Assembly (NCBI GenBank): GCA_029940115.1
Contig: JAOZRQ010000101.1
Location: 1 to 15,948 of the forward strand
DNA: 15,948 nucleotides
Reading direction: 5' to 3'
Source: Desulfobacterales bacterium
GTDB lineage: Bacteria; Desulfobacterota; Desulfobacteria; Desulfobacterales; 4be13
The translations under genes were made by a program, and so were the position numbers. Of the stretch, positions 8,901 to 13,386 are shown piece by piece. The notes below the pieces were generated by a model. It was not told the DNA's origin and made no database searches. It worked only from the letters and a program-made list of their open reading frames with translations. The first letter of the stretch is position 1. Each line of letters begins with the position of its first letter.

Positions 8901-10346
8901 GATGGGTGGGGGATGAGAGAGGGTGAGAGATGAGGGGATAGCTGACGAATCATCTTCTTTCTTCAATGGACATTCTTCGATGAGCAGGTGCGCGTTGATG
9001 CCGCCGAAGCCAAACGCGCTGACTGCGGCACGCCGCGGGGTCTCCGCATCTCTTTTGCGCCATGGTTCCGGTTCGGTCTGAACCCGAAACGGGCCATGGT
9101 TTAAGGGGCTTCCTTCCGGGGCTTGGTGAAAGTTGAGGGATGGCGGCAGTATCTTGTGATTTAATCCGAGGAGGATCTTTATCAACCCGGCCGCGCCGGC
9201 CCCAGTGAGCAGGTGGCCGATCATGGACTTGACGGATCCGATGGCGCATCGCCCCGGGGGAAGTCCCGGATGATCCGGGGACCAGCCAAAGTCCTCCCAT
9301 AGAGTTCTCAGACTGTGCAGCTCAGTGGCATCTCCCACCGGGGTGCCCGCGCCGTGACATTCGATGAGATCAATGTCAAAGGGGGACCATCCCGCAGATT
9401 CGTAGGCGTCTTTCATGGCACGGACCTGGCCCCTTGTTTCCGGCGCAAGGAGGTTCCCCCGCATGTCATTGGAGAGTCCGACGCCGCGAATCAGGCCGTA
9501 AATGGTATCGCCGTCACGCAGGGCATCTGCCAACCGCTTCAGCACCACGATGCCCACGCCCTCTCCGACCACCAAGCCATCCGCGTTTTCATCAAAGGGG
9601 GAGCATGCCCCCGAGGGAGACAAGGCGCGCAACTGGCTGAAACCAACTTGGGTGTAAAGGCATTCGGGCCGTGAAACGCCGCCAGCCAGCATCGCGTCGG
9701 CCCGATGGGCATGAAGCTCGTCGCAGGCCAGCTTCACCGCATAAAGGGATGAGGCGCACGCGGCATCAAGCGTCAAACTTCCGCCACCAAGCCCCAGCCC
9801 CTTGGCCAGAATCGCACCCGGAAAGCTCGTCACCCGTGAACCGAGCGCCTGCTCTCTGGAAATCCGAGCCTTGATCCCCGATAAAAAAGGTCGGGGACAA
9901 GGTTTCGAGCTTTCAGCTTCCAAGTTCCCTAAAATCTCCCTCGTGATTGCGGAAGAAGCATCTGTGGGAAGGGCAATCGCAGCGAGGATCACGCCCACCC
10001 GGGTCTTATCCAAGGAGGCGGTCACGCAGTCGGCCCACGCGTCTCTGCCAGCATGGAGGACCAGATGATAAAGCGGATCCAGTTCCCCCAACAACTCGCT
10101 GCCAAGACGGATCCCTTCCGGATCGAATGCAAATTCCCGTATCAGACAGGCCCGTGTGGAGAATGCCTTGTCCGGCTTGGGTATCGGATCATACATCGCC
10201 TCCGGCGGGACGATCCACCGGTCATGTGGCACTTCTTCGGTCGAATTGATCTTGTTGACCATGTTCTGCCAGAATGTGTCAAGGTCGGGCGCGCCAGGAA
10301 ATACACCGGCCATGCCGACTATGGCTATTGATTGTTTTTGTTTCAT
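2901..10346 (-). CDS. Pfa-type polyketide/fatty acid megasynthase, KS-CLF-AT-DH-DH (PfaB+PfaC-like)
   Basis: A 2481-residue cytosolic iterative synthase subunit for a polyunsaturated or other secondary lipid. KS1 (about 1-460) has a full triad: C197 in DAACASS, H331 in ECHGAGT and H378 in IGHLLTG. KS2 (about 483-940) is chain-length-factor-like: the active-site Cys is S677 (SAESASG) and the first His is Asn (EINGSG), while GHTGAS remains. The AT (about 1100-1450) has S1206 in GYSLGES. Two FabA-like double-hotdog dehydratases follow (about 1650-2035 and 2107-2481) with H1932 (CHFMDDMVMPGTL) and H2379 (AHFYQDPVCPGSL). No ACP, KR or ER is present, so PfaA- and PfaD-like partners are needed from elsewhere. 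Canonical PfaC lacks the AT; the order resembles myxobacterial Pfa3 without its terminal acyltransferase. Heptamer repeats fill the linkers. The ATG at 10346 has no clear Shine-Dalgarno, but the KS family start MKQKQSIAIVGMA fits. Confidence 0.93.
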   Translation of the reverse strand: MKQKQSIAIVGMAGVFPGAPDLDTFWQNMVNKINSTEEVPHDRWIVPPEAMYDPIPKPDKAFSTRACLIREFAFDPEGIRLGSELLGELDPLYHLVLHAGRDAWADCVTASLDKTRVGVILAAIALPTDASSAITREILGNLEAESSKPCPRPFLSGIKARISREQALGSRVTSFPGAILAKGLGLGGGSLTLDAACASSLYAVKLACDELHAHRADAMLAGGVSRPECLYTQVGFSQLRALSPSGACSPFDENADGLVVGEGVGIVVLKRLADALRDGDTIYGLIRGVGLSNDMRGNLLAPETRGQVRAMKDAYESAGWSPFDIDLIECHGAGTPVGDATELHSLRTLWEDFGWSPDHPGLPPGRCAIGSVKSMIGHLLTGAGAAGLIKILLGLNHKILPPSLNFHQAPEGSPLNHGPFRVQTEPEPWRKRDAETPRRAAVSAFGFGGINAHLLIEECPLKKEDDSSAIPSSLTLSHPPPIAIVGMDAVFGELKSLRDFQETVFRGESAIRKRPATRWKGADDIADHYLSGAGVYGGYMKDISVCIGEFHIPPNEIPDILPQQLLMLKVSAQAMQDAGLPLRKERPRMGVIIGIEFDFEATNFHLRWNLYNDVQTWRTEFGLDDGQAAIRLESLRDACGPPLTPARTVGALGGIVASRIAREFRFGGPSFVVSAESASGISALEIGVRSLQQHETDAILVAAVDLAGDIRNVITTSYSRAFSKTKTVHPLDPSADGTLPGEGAAALVLKRLDDAVQGGDRIYAVVKGIGKASGSGTEACILSLDRAFRDAELPSESVSYVEINGSGDPLEDRTESDALREFFRSKTDHSDQIAKSDLPDVAEQKGEGAEESEAFRAIGTLKPIIGHTGASAGLAAVVKTALCLYHEIVPPASPLPLAPCPLPLCHLPAYAQFWFRDQEEGPRRACVGSMTTDENCSHVILEGVDYPSVEQIPERVERERRRPLGFPPFGLFVIEGDTKADLLKGLETLQASIADPERPIDLVAREFCDAVRTTPLTTDPERPIDLVAREWHLKNRTGHRRKYAVSIVAGDISRLQTRISEAMNAVSSDTHRRMADLSSVKGKPPSEGGQGGVSHSPHPFGGSGEIAFVFPGSGNHYVGMGRGVGVYWPEVLREMDAETSRLKTQMIPECYVPWRSSWEPGWEQDAHEKIVSDPLHMIFGQVVHGGMMTRLVRRFLVEPDAVIGYSLGESAGLFATGAWPERGEMLKRMLETNLFSTELAGPCHAARNAWDIPVDEAVGWRVAVVNRPGDEVRKVIEKRPFARLLIVNTPEECVIGGREDQVQGVIKALGCEAVFLEGVVTVHCDAALPVADAYKALHIFPTTPIPRIRFYSCAMGRSYELTSENAASSILQQAVSGFDFTATIQQAYADGVRIFLEMGPQASCTRMIRRILHQTPHLAVSADVRGEDDYLTILKFLGDLSAERVPVNLDPLYGDDAYPPTLIAPQKAASKKEITIPIGGVRGRGLGVRGWGATGNGQPTIHNGQRATDNPQSTTGNGQPTIHNGQRATGNPPSTTGNGQRAGGHGQPTIHNGQRATDNGQSPTSNLQPTFSPFSGLIEPATKAMEATSDAHRMFLDFSSELTQNFGKTFAFQTQLIGAMGERRAARDSDHQISEMKGDPIAHSLSPLAFDREMCMEFAIGSLGKVLGPAFAVVDTYNVRVRLPDEPLMLVDRIISVEGGKGSLGSGRVVTAHDVLPGAWYLDGDRAPVCISVEAGQADLFLCSYLGIDLAVKGKRAYRLLDATVKFHRGLPRPGDVIRYEIEIEKFVRQGEVHLFFFRFEGFIGDEHLITMRDGCAGFFTEEETRHSGGIILIPEDTQLVPGRSEFTELVPLYAESYDDEAIESLRHGDLAGCFGDLFDGVPLAESLWLPSGRMKLIHRVPLLDPEGGRYGLGIIRGEADIHPNDWFLTCHFMDDMVMPGTLMYECCAHTLRVLLFRMGWVTEKPGVCCEPVIGVESVLKCRGPVTPATKQVLYEVEISEVGYSPEPYVIADALMYGDGHKIVRFKEMSMKMTGLTRDEVEAFWQGVRGEGRGAIRQGARGKGRGVAVRQGARGEGRGAVRQGARGEGRGAVRQGARGKGREVVPLFDRERILAFAIGKPSEAFGEPYKVFDQKRKIARLPRPPYAFMDRVTSIEPAPWVLKPDGWIEAEYDMPADEWYFRADRSGAMPFCVLLEIALQPCGWLAAFVGSALRSEDDLKFRNLGGQAVLHRNIQPESATLTMRSRLTQVSESGGMIIENFDMQVLQAGEMIYEGNTYFGFFSKAALAQQVGIRGAREKACTPSPDDLARSRSHRFKDEAPLFPDDLETDMKLGLTMPAKALRMIDEIEIYVPDGGPHGLGFIRGVKIVDPDEWFFKAHFYQDPVCPGSLGIESFLQLMKFVAMDRWKDLTDRCRFEMVTNRPHQWIYRGQVIQKNRRVEVDAVVTEVCEEPIPMIFANGYLKVDGLFIYEMKDFGLRLLE
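4036..4215. repeat. Heptamer tandem repeat in the DH-DH linker (36-nt higher-order unit)
   Basis: On the + strand the array is made of CCTCGCC and CCTTGCC heptamers with an 8-mer GGACTGCC inserted at intervals. One 8-mer plus four heptamers gives a 36-nt unit, encoding the 12-residue repeat VRQGARGEGRGA on the minus strand (megasynthase residues about 2044-2104). The stretch is Arg/Gly-rich low complexity between the two dehydratase domains and has no counterpart in known PfaC folds. Confidence 0.9.
5401..5492. repeat. Two short heptamer clusters just before the first DH domain
   Basis: At 5403-5430 four 7-mers occur in register (GAGGGGC, GATAGGC, TATGGGC, GATAGGA). At 5465-5492 four more follow (CCCTCGC, CGCTCGC, CGCTCGC, CCATCGC). 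They encode megasynthase residues about 1618-1649, at the end of the AT-DH linker. Confidence 0.65.
5641..5909. repeat. Phase-locked heptamer array in the AT-DH linker
   Basis: The array runs from GGTTGGA units through CGTTGCC/CGTTGTC units to CCTAACC/CCCGACC units. The landmark (A/G)TTGTGGAT occurs at 5691, 5740, 5775, 5803 and 5838; the spacings 49, 35, 28 and 35 are all multiples of 7. On the minus strand it encodes megasynthase residues about 1480-1569, a Gln/Asn/Thr/Gly-rich low-complexity segment with repeats of TGNGQPTIHNGQRA, probably a disordered linker. Confidence 0.9.
7081..7097. repeat. GC-rich palindrome in the KS2-AT linker
   Basis: CCCCCCTCGGAGGGGGG is an inverted repeat with 6-bp G/C arms. 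It lies about 14 codons upstream of the first recognisable AT motif (FVFPGSG), in a Gly/Ser/Pro-rich linker. Similar C-run/G-run palindromes are common dispersed intergenic repeats in bacteria; here it is inside a coding region. Confidence 0.55.
7256..7364. repeat. 37-bp in-frame direct duplication in the KS2-AT linker
   Basis: The same 37 bp occurs at 7256-7292 and 7328-7364. The offset is 72 nt, exactly 24 codons, so both copies encode DPERPIDLVARE (residues about 995-1030). Identity looks complete, pointing to a recent duplication or ongoing conversion. Confidence 0.9.
7631..7669. repeat. (GGGGCAA)4 heptamer tract in the C-terminal loop of KS2
   Basis: Four perfect GGGGCAA units at 7637-7664 with flanking partial units. 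They encode the Pro/Leu-rich loop PLPLAPCPLPL (residues about 892-905), between the conserved EIVPPAS and FWFR...RRACV parts of KS2. Loss or gain of one unit would shift the reading frame of the synthase. Confidence 0.85.
8905..8940. repeat. Degenerate heptamer-like tract in the KS1-KS2 linker
   Basis: The purine-rich tract GGGTGGG, GGATGAG, AGAGGGT, GAGAGAT, GAGGGGA can be read as five 7-mers. It encodes the linker SSAIPSSLTLSHPPP (residues about 469-483) just before the KS2 start IAIVGMD. Much weaker than the other arrays. Confidence 0.4.
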
Positions 10347-10367
10347 TGGCGTTTATTATTTTTTTTC

Positions 10368-10395
10368 TGTATAATCAGGAGTCGGACAATTGCAA
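10368..10395 (-). promoter_or_regulatory. Putative sigma-70 promoter of the megasynthase gene
   Basis: On the minus strand: TTGCAA (10395-10390), a 16-nt spacer, then TATACA (10373-10368). Initiation would fall near 10361, giving a leader of about 15 nt to the ATG at 10346. That leader is A/T-rich and has no obvious Shine-Dalgarno. Moderate match only. Confidence 0.4.
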
Positions 10396-10491
10396 GATAT
10401 CGTCAAAGAAAGCCTTGTTCGCTATCTTCACATCGCCTGTGAAATTGGGCCCGGGGATCCAGTGTCCCGACATATTTCACAAGTCTCTGCT

Positions 10492-10575
10492 TGGGCGCAT
10501 TCGCAAGTTGGGGGATCGTTCACAAGTCCCTGCGGGACAATGAAAGAACGATCCCCCAATTTGTGAATGCGCCCA
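10492..10575. repeat. Long palindromic repeat (family R1, intact copy)
   Basis: Arms of 29 bp at 10493-10521 and 10546-10574 pair with only two differences, around a 24-nt centre that holds a second hairpin GTCCC-TGC-GGGAC. Both differences leave G opposite T, so a + strand RNA could still pair fully through G-U. It lies about 150 bp upstream of the megasynthase start, outside the putative promoter. The element at the left edge of the window is a degraded relative, and 14496-14516 resembles one arm. Confidence 0.8.
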
Positions 10576-10635
10576 TCCGAGATTCATATTCAAATCTCTT
10601 GAACAATGCTCAATGCAACGCTTTATCATTTCCAT

Positions 10636-10777
10636 AAGCTTTTACTGTGTACAGGACAAAAAGTTGGAAACAGGCGGGAAACCCGGCTTTTTTCCAGACT
10701 GACCGACCTCCCGACCGCAAGAAGAAGCCGGGTTTCTTGGCTCAGGCATTTTTTTGTCCTGTACACAGAAGCTTTTA
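10636..10777. repeat. Nested palindrome, family R2, copy 1
   Basis: Outer arms CTGTGTACAGGACAAAAA and TTTTTGTCCTGTACACAG are perfect 18-bp complements. Inner arms GAAACCCGGCTT and AAGCCGGGTTTC also pair, around a C-rich centre (10699-10718). A related copy is at 13011-13128. No open frame of interest is present. Confidence 0.8.
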
Positions 10778-10789
10778 TCTATTCCCGCA

Positions 10790-11132
10790 TCATCAGACCT
10801 ATTGGCAAACTTTTTACCAGATTTCTTTGTAAAAGTAAAGCGTTTTTTTGAAAAGCCTCGATGGTTTCATCAGACCTGCTGACAGGGCCTTTGCCCGCTT
10901 TTTTTGTGTTTTTTCAAAAAAGCCCTGAAGGTCTCATCATCGGCCTTGATCTTCGTTTCGGTCATCCGCCACACGCTGCTCCCGCGGGATTGCCAAATCC
11001 GGCGGCGGGCTTGGATTTGCCAATCCAAGCCGAGCGAAGTGTGGCCCAAACGAAGACCATCAGACCTGCTGACAGAGCCTTTGCCCGCTTTTTTTATGAA
11101 AGTAAGGCGTTTTTTCAAAAAAGCCCGATGGT
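10790..11132. repeat. Composite repeat R3, copy A (76-bp units around a palindromic insert)
   Basis: Units beginning CATCAGACCTGCTGACAG and ending in a TTTTTTCAAAAAAGC palindrome plus GATGGT start at 10790 (diverged), 10868 and 11058. Between the second and third lies a 110-120 bp insert (about 10935-11057). The insert has complementary ends (CTTCGTTT/AAACGAAG and CCACAC/GTGTGG) and a perfect 9-bp hairpin GCTTGGATT-TGCC-AATCCAAGC at 11009-11030. Short frames here recur in copy B only because the DNA repeats. With R1 and R2 this accounts for most of the gene-free stretch 10347-11151; nothing else was recognised in it. Confidence 0.8.
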
Positions 11133-11151
11133 GACTGTGGCTTTGTGAAGG

Positions 11152-11452
11152 TCAAACTCCCTCGGACACGCCTTTCTGATGTAATCTGTCGAACTTCCTG
11201 CCATGACCGGGCCAGATGTCAGACCGATCTGCCCTGCCAGAAAGATTGTGATCATCAGGGACGACGATTTTCGGAACATAAATGACTCCCTTTGTCAACT
11301 TGTTCTGTATCACCTCGACCACCCGAGGGATCTTCTCCGCATCAGGGGCATCACTGCAATGGTTCCTGTGCGTTGGTCTCAAGGCCGTCCGGCAGACCAT
11401 CGTTGTCTGTGTCCGGCGTTCTCCGTCTGATTGCCAGCCTTTTCACTCTCAT
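11152..11452 (-). pseudogene. Frameshifted remnant with a calcium-loop-like motif
   Basis: A 33-codon frame starts at the ATG at 11452, which overlaps the TGA of the preceding gene (ATGA), and stops at 11351. It contains DTDNDGLPDGLE, the acidic loop pattern of thrombospondin type 3 or similar Ca-binding repeats. The next segment (11351-11152) is open in another frame and reads DAPDAEKIPRVVEVIQNKL and onward to a TGA at 11152. Together they look like one gene of about 95 codons broken by a frameshift, although a genuine 33-residue peptide is also possible. The start has an exceptionally good ribosome binding site, so translation of the first part is likely. The function is unknown. Confidence 0.4.
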
Positions 11453-12003
11453 CGGATCACCTCCTGCTGGCTTGCCTCGATTCTTTCCAAAAAGTCATGG
11501 TCACATTCCGCAAAATCAGCCGGCCGCATGTCCATGTCCGATGACGGCGTCATGATTCCGTCATAGTGCCGAAACGGATCACATCCGATGATGATCATCC
11601 CCCTTTCATTGAAAAGGCGTTCTGTCTGATCCGGAGATTCCGGCCCCACCTCCAAAAGGGGATGGGCAAAATCCGGATGTCCGAACCTTCCCATGTAGGC
11701 CAGAGTCCTGTGGGTCGGAAAGACCCGACGTTCCCTGAATCTGATCCCGTCCCTTAGACTGAGGAGAAACTCCCGTCTGCCGGTTCGGATCAGCCGGCAA
11801 TCCAGCCATTCCGGCATCCGCCCCGCGACTGACACCCTGACCTCGACGAGATAATTTTTGAATGCCGAACCGGTCTCGTCTGTGGGGATGGCGTAGCCGG
11901 GGGCCTGCTGTGAGTCCCCAAGTTCGACTGGGGCATACCACCCCATTCCGTCTCCGACATTTTTTCGGCACAGGGAATGGAGCCAATGTTGTGTCTGTGT
12001 CAT
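11449..12003 (-). CDS. Unrecognised 184-residue protein, partner of the ART-like gene
   Basis: I do not recognise a family. It is a soluble-looking protein without signal peptide or membrane segment. Notable stretches are an aromatic GMGWYAPVE at 19-27, a strand-like YLVEVRVSV at 51-59 followed by PEWLDCRLI, a central HRTLAYMGRFGHPDFAHPLLEVG at 98-120, a hydrophobic GMIIIGCDP at 135-143 and an acidic C-terminus rich in Asp and Glu. The start at 12003 overlaps the stop of the ART-like gene by ATGA and is preceded by a strong GGGAGGTGA, so the two are co-translated. Its stop in turn overlaps the next small frame by ATGA. The position suggests an immunity or antitoxin protein, or a second effector subunit. 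That role is inferred from gene order only. Confidence 0.75.
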   Translation of the reverse strand: MTQTQHWLHSLCRKNVGDGMGWYAPVELGDSQQAPGYAIPTDETGSAFKNYLVEVRVSVAGRMPEWLDCRLIRTGRREFLLSLRDGIRFRERRVFPTHRTLAYMGRFGHPDFAHPLLEVGPESPDQTERLFNERGMIIIGCDPFRHYDGIMTPSSDMDMRPADFAECDHDFLERIEASQQEVIR

Positions 12004-12413
12004 ATTGCCGTCACCTCCCGATTGGCTTCTGACCCGTTCAGGACATCCTGGGCGTTGTCAGACTCAAATTTGTATTGCGTGTGTTGAGGGGAACCGACCA
12101 AAGGCCCCTCGATGACATCACATTTTCGGACATAAGTGTTTGTCTTGTTTGTGCTTCTCAGCCTTTGCACAAGTTTTCGGGCTTTCATCAGATCAAGACG
12201 TACGATATGAAAACTGTCATAGAGGTGATCCGGAATTCCGATTTCCAGAATCGCCGGGTTGGGATAGCGGGTCAGCGCCCATCTCGCGGCATTCACCCGG
12301 GAATTCTGTGTGTAAAAGCCTCTGCCAAACTCACCTCCGCCCCTGGTCACCGAAATATTGCCCTGTGACATGTAACTGGCGTGAGCGAAAGATGTGCCGT
12401 GATATGAAAGCAT
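12000..12413 (-). CDS. DUF3990-like ADP-ribosyltransferase-fold protein (putative toxin)
   Basis: A 137-residue protein with the hallmarks of the ART fold as found in DUF3990-type proteins: SYHGTS at 3-8 (NAD-binding His region, H5), GGEFGRGFYT at 26-35 (the FGxGFY-T element, Y34), then AARWAL at 42-47, and near the C-terminus DVIEGPLVG at 99-107 and QYKFES at 113-118, the position of the third catalytic element. It would transfer ADP-ribose from NAD to a target, as DUF3990 proteins in toxin-antitoxin-like pairs are thought to do. The ATG at 12413 follows GGAGG at ideal spacing. It is the first gene of a three-frame unit with ATGA overlaps, placed between two direct copies of repeat R3. The fold assignment is motif-based and the target is unknown. 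Confidence 0.68.
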   Translation of the reverse strand: MLSYHGTSFAHASYMSQGNISVTRGGGEFGRGFYTQNSRVNAARWALTRYPNPAILEIGIPDHLYDSFHIVRLDLMKARKLVQRLRSTNKTNTYVRKCDVIEGPLVGSPQHTQYKFESDNAQDVLNGSEANREVTAI

Positions 12414-12453
12414 TCCGAACCTCCGATAATTTGAAACTTCATTTCAGCTTTGA

Positions 12454-12482
12454 TCTGATGAATCTGTGAAATCTGCGGTTCA
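12454..12482. repeat. Common dispersed word-like sequence
   Basis: GATGAATCTGTGAAATCTGC resembles the short AATCTGTG-type phrases scattered between genes in many bacterial genomes. The last bases of the window (CCAGGATTCACAGGAT) look like another such phrase. No function is claimed. Confidence 0.3.
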
Positions 12483-12666
12483 AATTTGCCATGAGTGACA
12501 TTATCAGAATTGACAAACATATAAAAGGAAAAAAATTTCACCACATACGGTCAACGGCCCGAAATGAGGCCAGCGCAAGATGCTGTCAAGCTGCGCCGCT
12601 CTCCCCGAACCAAGCGTCACTGGCCAATGGATACAAGCTAGGTTCGGATTCAGTTGTGCGACATCT

Positions 12667-12895
12667 CATCATCGGCCTTGATCTTCGTTTCGGTCATCCG
12701 CCACACACTGCTCCCGCGGGATTGCCAAATCCGGCGGCGGGCTTGGATTTGCCAATCCAAGCCCCAACGAAGACCATCAGACCTGCTGACAGAGCCTTTG
12801 CCCGCTTTTTTTGTGAAAGCAAGGCGTTTTTTCAAAAAAGCCCGATGGTCTCATCAGACTTGCTGGCAGAGCCTTTGTCCGCTTTTTTTGTAAGG
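12667..12895. repeat. Composite repeat R3, copy B
   Basis: Same orientation as copy A. The palindromic insert is at 12667-12774, with the same GCTTGGATT-TGCC-AATCCAAGC hairpin but about 15 nt missing near its right end compared with copy A. A full 76-bp unit follows at 12775-12850 and a partial unit from 12852. The stretch 12414-13386 holds no gene: besides R3 copy B it contains a hairpin, R2 copy 2, a promoter and a MITE. Confidence 0.8.
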
Positions 12896-12918
12896 CGGCG
12901 GAGCGGACACGAGGAGTG

Positions 12919-12948
12919 TTCGGTTCAGATTGAGAAATCCGAACCGAA
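12919..12948. repeat. Hairpin next to R3 copy B
   Basis: TTCGGTTC and GAACCGAA form a perfect 8-bp stem with a 14-nt loop. It is followed by the small palindrome AAAAATCGATTTTT (12947-12960), whose T-run would let it act as a + strand terminator, but no + strand gene precedes it. Confidence 0.5.
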
Positions 12949-13010
12949 AAATCGATTTTTTCAGAAATCCGATCCTGAGACTTGATCATCAGGTTTTTTT
13001 CTGTCATTCC

Positions 13011-13128
13011 TCTGTGTACAGGCTCAGGACAATAAGTCGGATGGGCGAGAAATCCGGCTTTTTCCCAAACGGGCAGACTTCCCAACTGCAAGAAAAAGCC
13101 GGGTTTTTTGTCCTTTACAGGACAAAAA
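13011..13128. repeat. Nested palindrome, family R2, copy 2
   Basis: It shares the TGTGTACAGG...AGGACAA start, the inner CCGGCTTTTTCCC / AAGAAAAAGCCGGG arms and a GGGCAGACTTCCC centre comparable with R2 copy 1. The outer arms are more diverged, the right one reading TTTTTTGTCCTTTACAGG. Confidence 0.7.
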
Positions 13129-13152
13129 GTTCTGGGATGGGAAAGAAACTGA

Positions 13153-13180
13153 TTGACTTCCCAATTTCTTTTGCTATAGT
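13153..13180 (+). promoter_or_regulatory. Putative sigma-70 promoter of the MCE-like lipoprotein gene
   Basis: TTGACT (13153-13158), a 16-nt spacer and TATAGT (13175-13180) make a good sigma-70 match. Initiation near 13187 would give a 200-nt leader to the ATG at 13387, most of it taken up by an inserted palindromic element. A TTGACA at 13184-13189 lacks a good -10 partner. Confidence 0.6.
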
Positions 13181-13197
13181 GTCTTGACATGCAAGGA

Positions 13198-13340
13198 GGG
13201 TGCAAGGCCATATGCATCAAGCTAAGGACTGGCACGAATCCCGAACCCCAGTCCGGCGCGGCCTTCCGTCTGTGGCCGCCATTCGGGGGCTCCCGAAAAG
13301 ACAGGTTCGGTCTCAGCTTGATGCGTATGGGTGCAAGGCC
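13198..13340. mobile_element. 119-bp MITE with 14-bp terminal inverted repeats and 12-bp target duplication
   Basis: The element spans 13210-13328. Its ends ATATGCATCAAGCT (13210-13223) and AGCTTGATGCGTAT (13315-13328) are inverted repeats with one mismatch. Directly outside, GGGTGCAAGGCC occurs as perfect 12-bp direct repeats at 13198-13209 and 13329-13340, as expected for a target-site duplication. Inside are further stems such as GCGGCC/GGCCGC. It encodes no transposase. It sits between the promoter and the ribosome binding site of the lipoprotein gene, so it is transcribed as a structured leader. The right duplication also starts a GTGCAAG-GCCCA-CTTGCAC hairpin (13331-13349). Confidence 0.8.
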
Positions 13341-13386
13341 CACTTGCACATAATATGGTATGACTTTCAAAAAAAGGAGATTCCGT

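Noticed and set aside
10870..11118. 82-codon minus-strand frame recurring at 12650-12835 as a small gene family
   Set aside because: The similarity follows the DNA repeat R3 itself, including its palindromes, and copy B has an indel that changes the shared frame; no start signal is seen.
11454..11465. GGATCACCTCCT on the + strand as the 3' end of a 16S rRNA gene
   Set aside because: No other rRNA sequence is next to it; it is the complement of a strong ribosome binding site inside the 184-residue gene.
10790..12895. CRISPR-like array
   Set aside because: The 76-bp units are longer than CRISPR repeats, adjacent units have no unique spacers, and no cas gene is near.
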